A stretch of 64,000 nt of DNA from Antedon mediterranea. Its lineage: Eukaryota; Echinodermata; Crinoidea; Comatulida; Antedonidae. A model generated the notes under the pieces. The model was not told the origin of the DNA. It did not search any database and saw only the letters and a list, made by a program, of their open reading frames with translations. The stretch covers positions 6,200,001 through 6,264,000 of the forward strand of contig NC_092679.1 of NCBI RefSeq assembly GCF_964355755.1, in the 5' to 3' direction. Position 1 is the first letter of the stretch. Every line of letters begins with the position of its first letter. The translations under genes were made by a program, and so were the position numbers. Of this stretch, positions 61,662-64,000 are shown piece after piece.

Positions 61662-61745
61662 GTTTGAATATGCCATTGTAATGTTACATAATAGTTATTC
61701 ACTTTGACCAAAATCTGGATCGAAAAAAAATGTATTTACCTGACA
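61662..61745. repeat. Dispersed repeat shared with 17499-17600
   Basis: GTTTGAATATGCCATTGTAATG, AATAGTTATTCACTTTGACC and GGATCGAAAAAAA. Confidence 0.6.
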
Positions 61746-61930
61746 AAATTATGTAATTTCCGTCAAGACAAAATGCTCTATAGTCGTTTCTTTTGTCTTT
61801 TTATAAGTGAAATAACATTTTTGTTTTCTTTTTTTTTACAGAAGTGAATAACTTATTAATTTTCATTTTTCATGTTTTTGGAGGACAATACATCTTTAAC
61901 GATGGAGGAGGAATTGCATGCACAGCCGGC

Positions 61931-61954
61931 CGGGGGGGGGGGGGGGGGGGGGGG
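61931..61954. repeat. Poly-G run (about 20 bases)
   Basis: An unbroken G run upstream of the UQCC3-like gene, next to a GAGCGAGCGAGAGAGG stretch. Its exact length may be an assembly or sequencing artefact. Confidence 0.8.
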
Positions 61955-62095
61955 AGCGAGCGAGAGAGGAAAAATATAAGTCTAGAGGGCGCTCACCAAG
62001 TTTTTTAAACGTATCTCTCAGTGCTTTGTGTGTACTTCGTGTTTATCTTACGTAATATAAAACAAACCTTTCTAAAAAAGAGGAAAATTCACAAG

Positions 62096-62754
62096 ATGTC
62101 GAAATTATACAAAGTATTGACTGTTGGAGTTACGGTTGGTGGAAGTGGTTTTCTTGCGTGGGGACTAATGCAAGCAATAACCCCTACTAGAGAACAGATG
62201 CTAGAGGTAGGCCTACAAACACACTACTAATACTAAGCCTAGGCCCTAGTCCAGGCCTAGGCCTAATTAAAAGGCCTAGCCTACTTCACCAAGTAGAATC
62301 GCACCCAAAACTCCTTCCGGTCGGTCTTGGTCTAACTCCATGCACATTCGACCACCACTGGCCGCAGAGCCAATTGAAATGAGGCGTTGTTGTGTATTAT
62401 TATTAAATAATTCATAATTGATTGGTAGAAAGTTCAATAGGAAACTGCCACAATTTCAATATTATTTATTAAATTTGAGACATTATAATATAATAATAAT
62501 ATATTGTATATTTATATTATTAATACAGTAGTACTAGTAGTACAGTATTATTATTATGAATGACTATGTCTATATTAATCACTTTTTATTTATTATTTAT
62601 TTAGGTGTTGCCAGAAAAAAATCCAGAGTATATGACGGCATCGAGAAAGCGATCGCAGGAGTTTCTGGATGTAATCAAACTAGCAGCCGAAACAGACAAA
62701 CCGGTTTACAGAGATGGTATTGGGGTTATTTCCTCTCACATAAAAAAAGATTGA
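62096..62754 (+). CDS. UQCC3: UQCC3-like ubiquinol-cytochrome c reductase assembly factor
   Basis: Two exons, 62096-62206 and 62605-62754, joined in phase 0; product 86 aa. The first exon gives MSKLYKVLTVGVTVGGSGFL, a single hydrophobic membrane segment, then AWGLMQAITPTREQMLE. The second starts VLPEKNPEY and contains SQEFLDVIKLAAET and PVYR. The membrane anchor followed by TP-R--MLE-LPE-(D/N)P matches UQCC3, which acts in complex III assembly at the inner mitochondrial membrane. The start ATG follows an in-frame-free leader. The match is by pattern and could be to another small single-pass mitochondrial protein. Confidence 0.72.
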
Positions 62755-63311
62755 AAAAATACTCATAATTTGTATGCACTGCAATTGTACCATTTGAAGG
62801 ACTGTGTTATACTAAGGACGATAGGGAGCTGTTTTCATGACGTGTCACTCAACCATATGTCGTAGCTAAGCTGTTGAGTACAAAAGTCATTCTAAATAGC
62901 TGGTATAGAAGTTCATGCATTTCTATGCTAAATAGACTTCTATTATGCATATTATATTATGCAAGATTGACCAAGGAGAAGATATCAGTACAAGAACAGT
63001 CTAAATTGATCTAAAGAGTGTTTATGTTTCAGCAGAACTATTCAAACATGGCATCAATTATATGCTAATGTAATGAATGAACAATTAGTTGTATTTAGTA
63101 ATACAGTAGTACTGTAGTATTAGTTTATAATGAGGCGCTACTGTGGTATGCTAATCTGATGGATATATGACAAACTCTACTCAGTTTGATCAGGAGATTT
63201 ATTTTACATACCTGGTTTGATTAACACAATGTGATTTTTGCTTGATAACCTTATGATAAACAAGTATTTTTTTTACTACTGACTGATACCAGCTTGAATA
63301 TTTGGCTAACA

Positions 63312-63442
63312 TAAGCTTTGTTTACACTATCAAACTATATGTGACAAAAAAGTGTGGCCATATATGGTAGTGATATGACATCATCATGTCCATATATGAG
63401 CACATCACATTGTTTTGTCACATGAAGTTTGATAGAGCATTA
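63312..63442. mobile_element. MITE family B copy
   Basis: TAAGCTTTGTTTACACTATC on the left, CACATGAAGTTTGATAGAGC on the right, with GGTAGTGATATGACATCATC inside. Confidence 0.82.
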
Positions 63443-63674
63443 TAGAGTTTTGTCAATTTTCTAAATCTGAATGGTGAGTTTCTGGAAACATTCACTTTGG
63501 TTTGTGTAGTACTTCATGTAAAGTTGCATTTATATATTCCCAAGTTACATTTTTCCATGCCTTTAACAAATTAAAAATATACACAATACCAAGGAGTATT
63601 TTACAACTCCCTGACAATACTGAATGAATCAGGAAATTATTAGGTGGTCTGCTGCCCTCTTGAATCTAGTTTCA

Positions 63675-63763
63675 AATATGGTGTTATGTGTTATGACATT
63701 AATATCATTATGGGCACATCACATTTTTTGTCACAAATTTTAACAGTGCAGACAGAGCTTAAG
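63675..63763. mobile_element. MITE family B, right-half fragment
   Basis: ATATGGTGTTATG, GGGCACATCACATTTTTTGTC and CAGTGCAGACAGAGCTTAA. Confidence 0.65.
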
Positions 63764-63936
63764 ATTTGTTTCTTTCAACTTTGAATTTGATCTCTATAAG
63801 TTTGTCCTTCGTGAAAATTGTATACGTTTTCAAAATACATAAATATTTAAGAAAAATAAAACTATTATTATTTCATTTTTTTAATAAAGTTTCTTTTTTT
63901 TTTGTAAGCCAAAAAAAGTATTATATGTATTAATTA

Positions 63937-64000
63937 TTATTTCATGCTTTCTTCAAGTCTTTTCTGGACGGCCACTTCAAATTCAGCTATAAAATTCTTA
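63937..64000 (-). CDS. 3'-terminal exon of an unrecognised gene, running off the window
   Basis: Read on the minus strand an open frame enters from 64000 (KNFIAEFEVAVQKRLEESMK) and ends in TAA at 63937-63939. The peptide is amphipathic and charged. It is too short to name. The extent upstream cannot be seen. Confidence 0.45.
   Translation of the reverse strand, partial: KNFIAEFEVAVQKRLEESMK

Larger units (their letters stand above)
62755..63936. other. 3' region of the UQCC3-like gene with two MITE family B copies
   Basis: AT-rich. AATAAA words occur at about 63853 and 63890. No coding exon is recognised between the UQCC3 stop and 63937. Confidence 0.4.

Overview
The window reads as one piece of an animal nuclear genome. 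Genes are split by GT-AG introns, base composition is AT-rich, and most of the sequence is introns, mobile-element remnants and tandem repeats. The frequent palindrome TAGGCCTA, the protein similarities and the dense short foldback elements suggest an invertebrate deuterostome, most likely an echinoderm. That assignment is an inference. All gene calls below come from reading translations and splice sites by eye.

Layout. 0-3.2 kb: the last exon of an unrecognised gene (+), then two minisatellites. 3.5-16 kb: gene-poor and rich in foldback elements, with a possible two-exon non-coding transcript near 7 kb and a broken, intron-less SMC6 fragment lying between two LTR-like direct repeats (12.1-13.8 kb). 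16.7-22.9 kb: STPG4-like sperm-tail PG-rich repeat gene (-). 27.8-33.8 kb: SLC30A6/ZnT6 (+), ten exons. 35.9-36.1 kb: SDHAF1 (+). 36.4-38.8 kb: GLO1 (-), six exons. 40.8-49.1 kb: MIS18BP1/KNL2 (+), fourteen exons with SANTA, CENP-C-like and SANT motifs. 49.7-51.8 kb: a tandem array of ~178-bp units. 54.3-60.3 kb: calcineurin B (-), with one expected 63-bp exon not found. 61.2-61.5 kb: two tRNA-like sequences. 62.1-62.8 kb: UQCC3-like mitochondrial assembly factor (+). 63.9-64.0 kb: the last exon of another gene (-).

How the genes relate. They are ordinary housekeeping, cell-division and cilium genes: zinc loading of the secretory pathway (ZnT6), complex II and complex III assembly (SDHAF1, UQCC3), methylglyoxal detoxification (GLO1), centromere licensing (MIS18BP1), calcium signalling (calcineurin B) and axoneme structure (STPG4). 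They do not form one pathway. GLO1/MIS18BP1 and calcineurin B/UQCC3 are head-to-head pairs about 1.8-2 kb apart; SDHAF1/GLO1 and MIS18BP1/calcineurin B are tail-to-tail. From general knowledge, STPG4, SLC30A6 and PPP3R1 all lie on human 2p, so part of the order may be an old linkage.

The most interesting signals are a CENP-C-like motif kept in MIS18BP1, the SMC6 fragment in an LTR-like element, a TTAA-inserting foldback family nested in itself, two near-identical 323-bp elements with 7-bp target duplications, a 771-bp element with 8-bp duplications and GGCGGCCGAAAT termini, and minisatellites that share sequence with an exon or a splice donor. No clearly new biological system was found.
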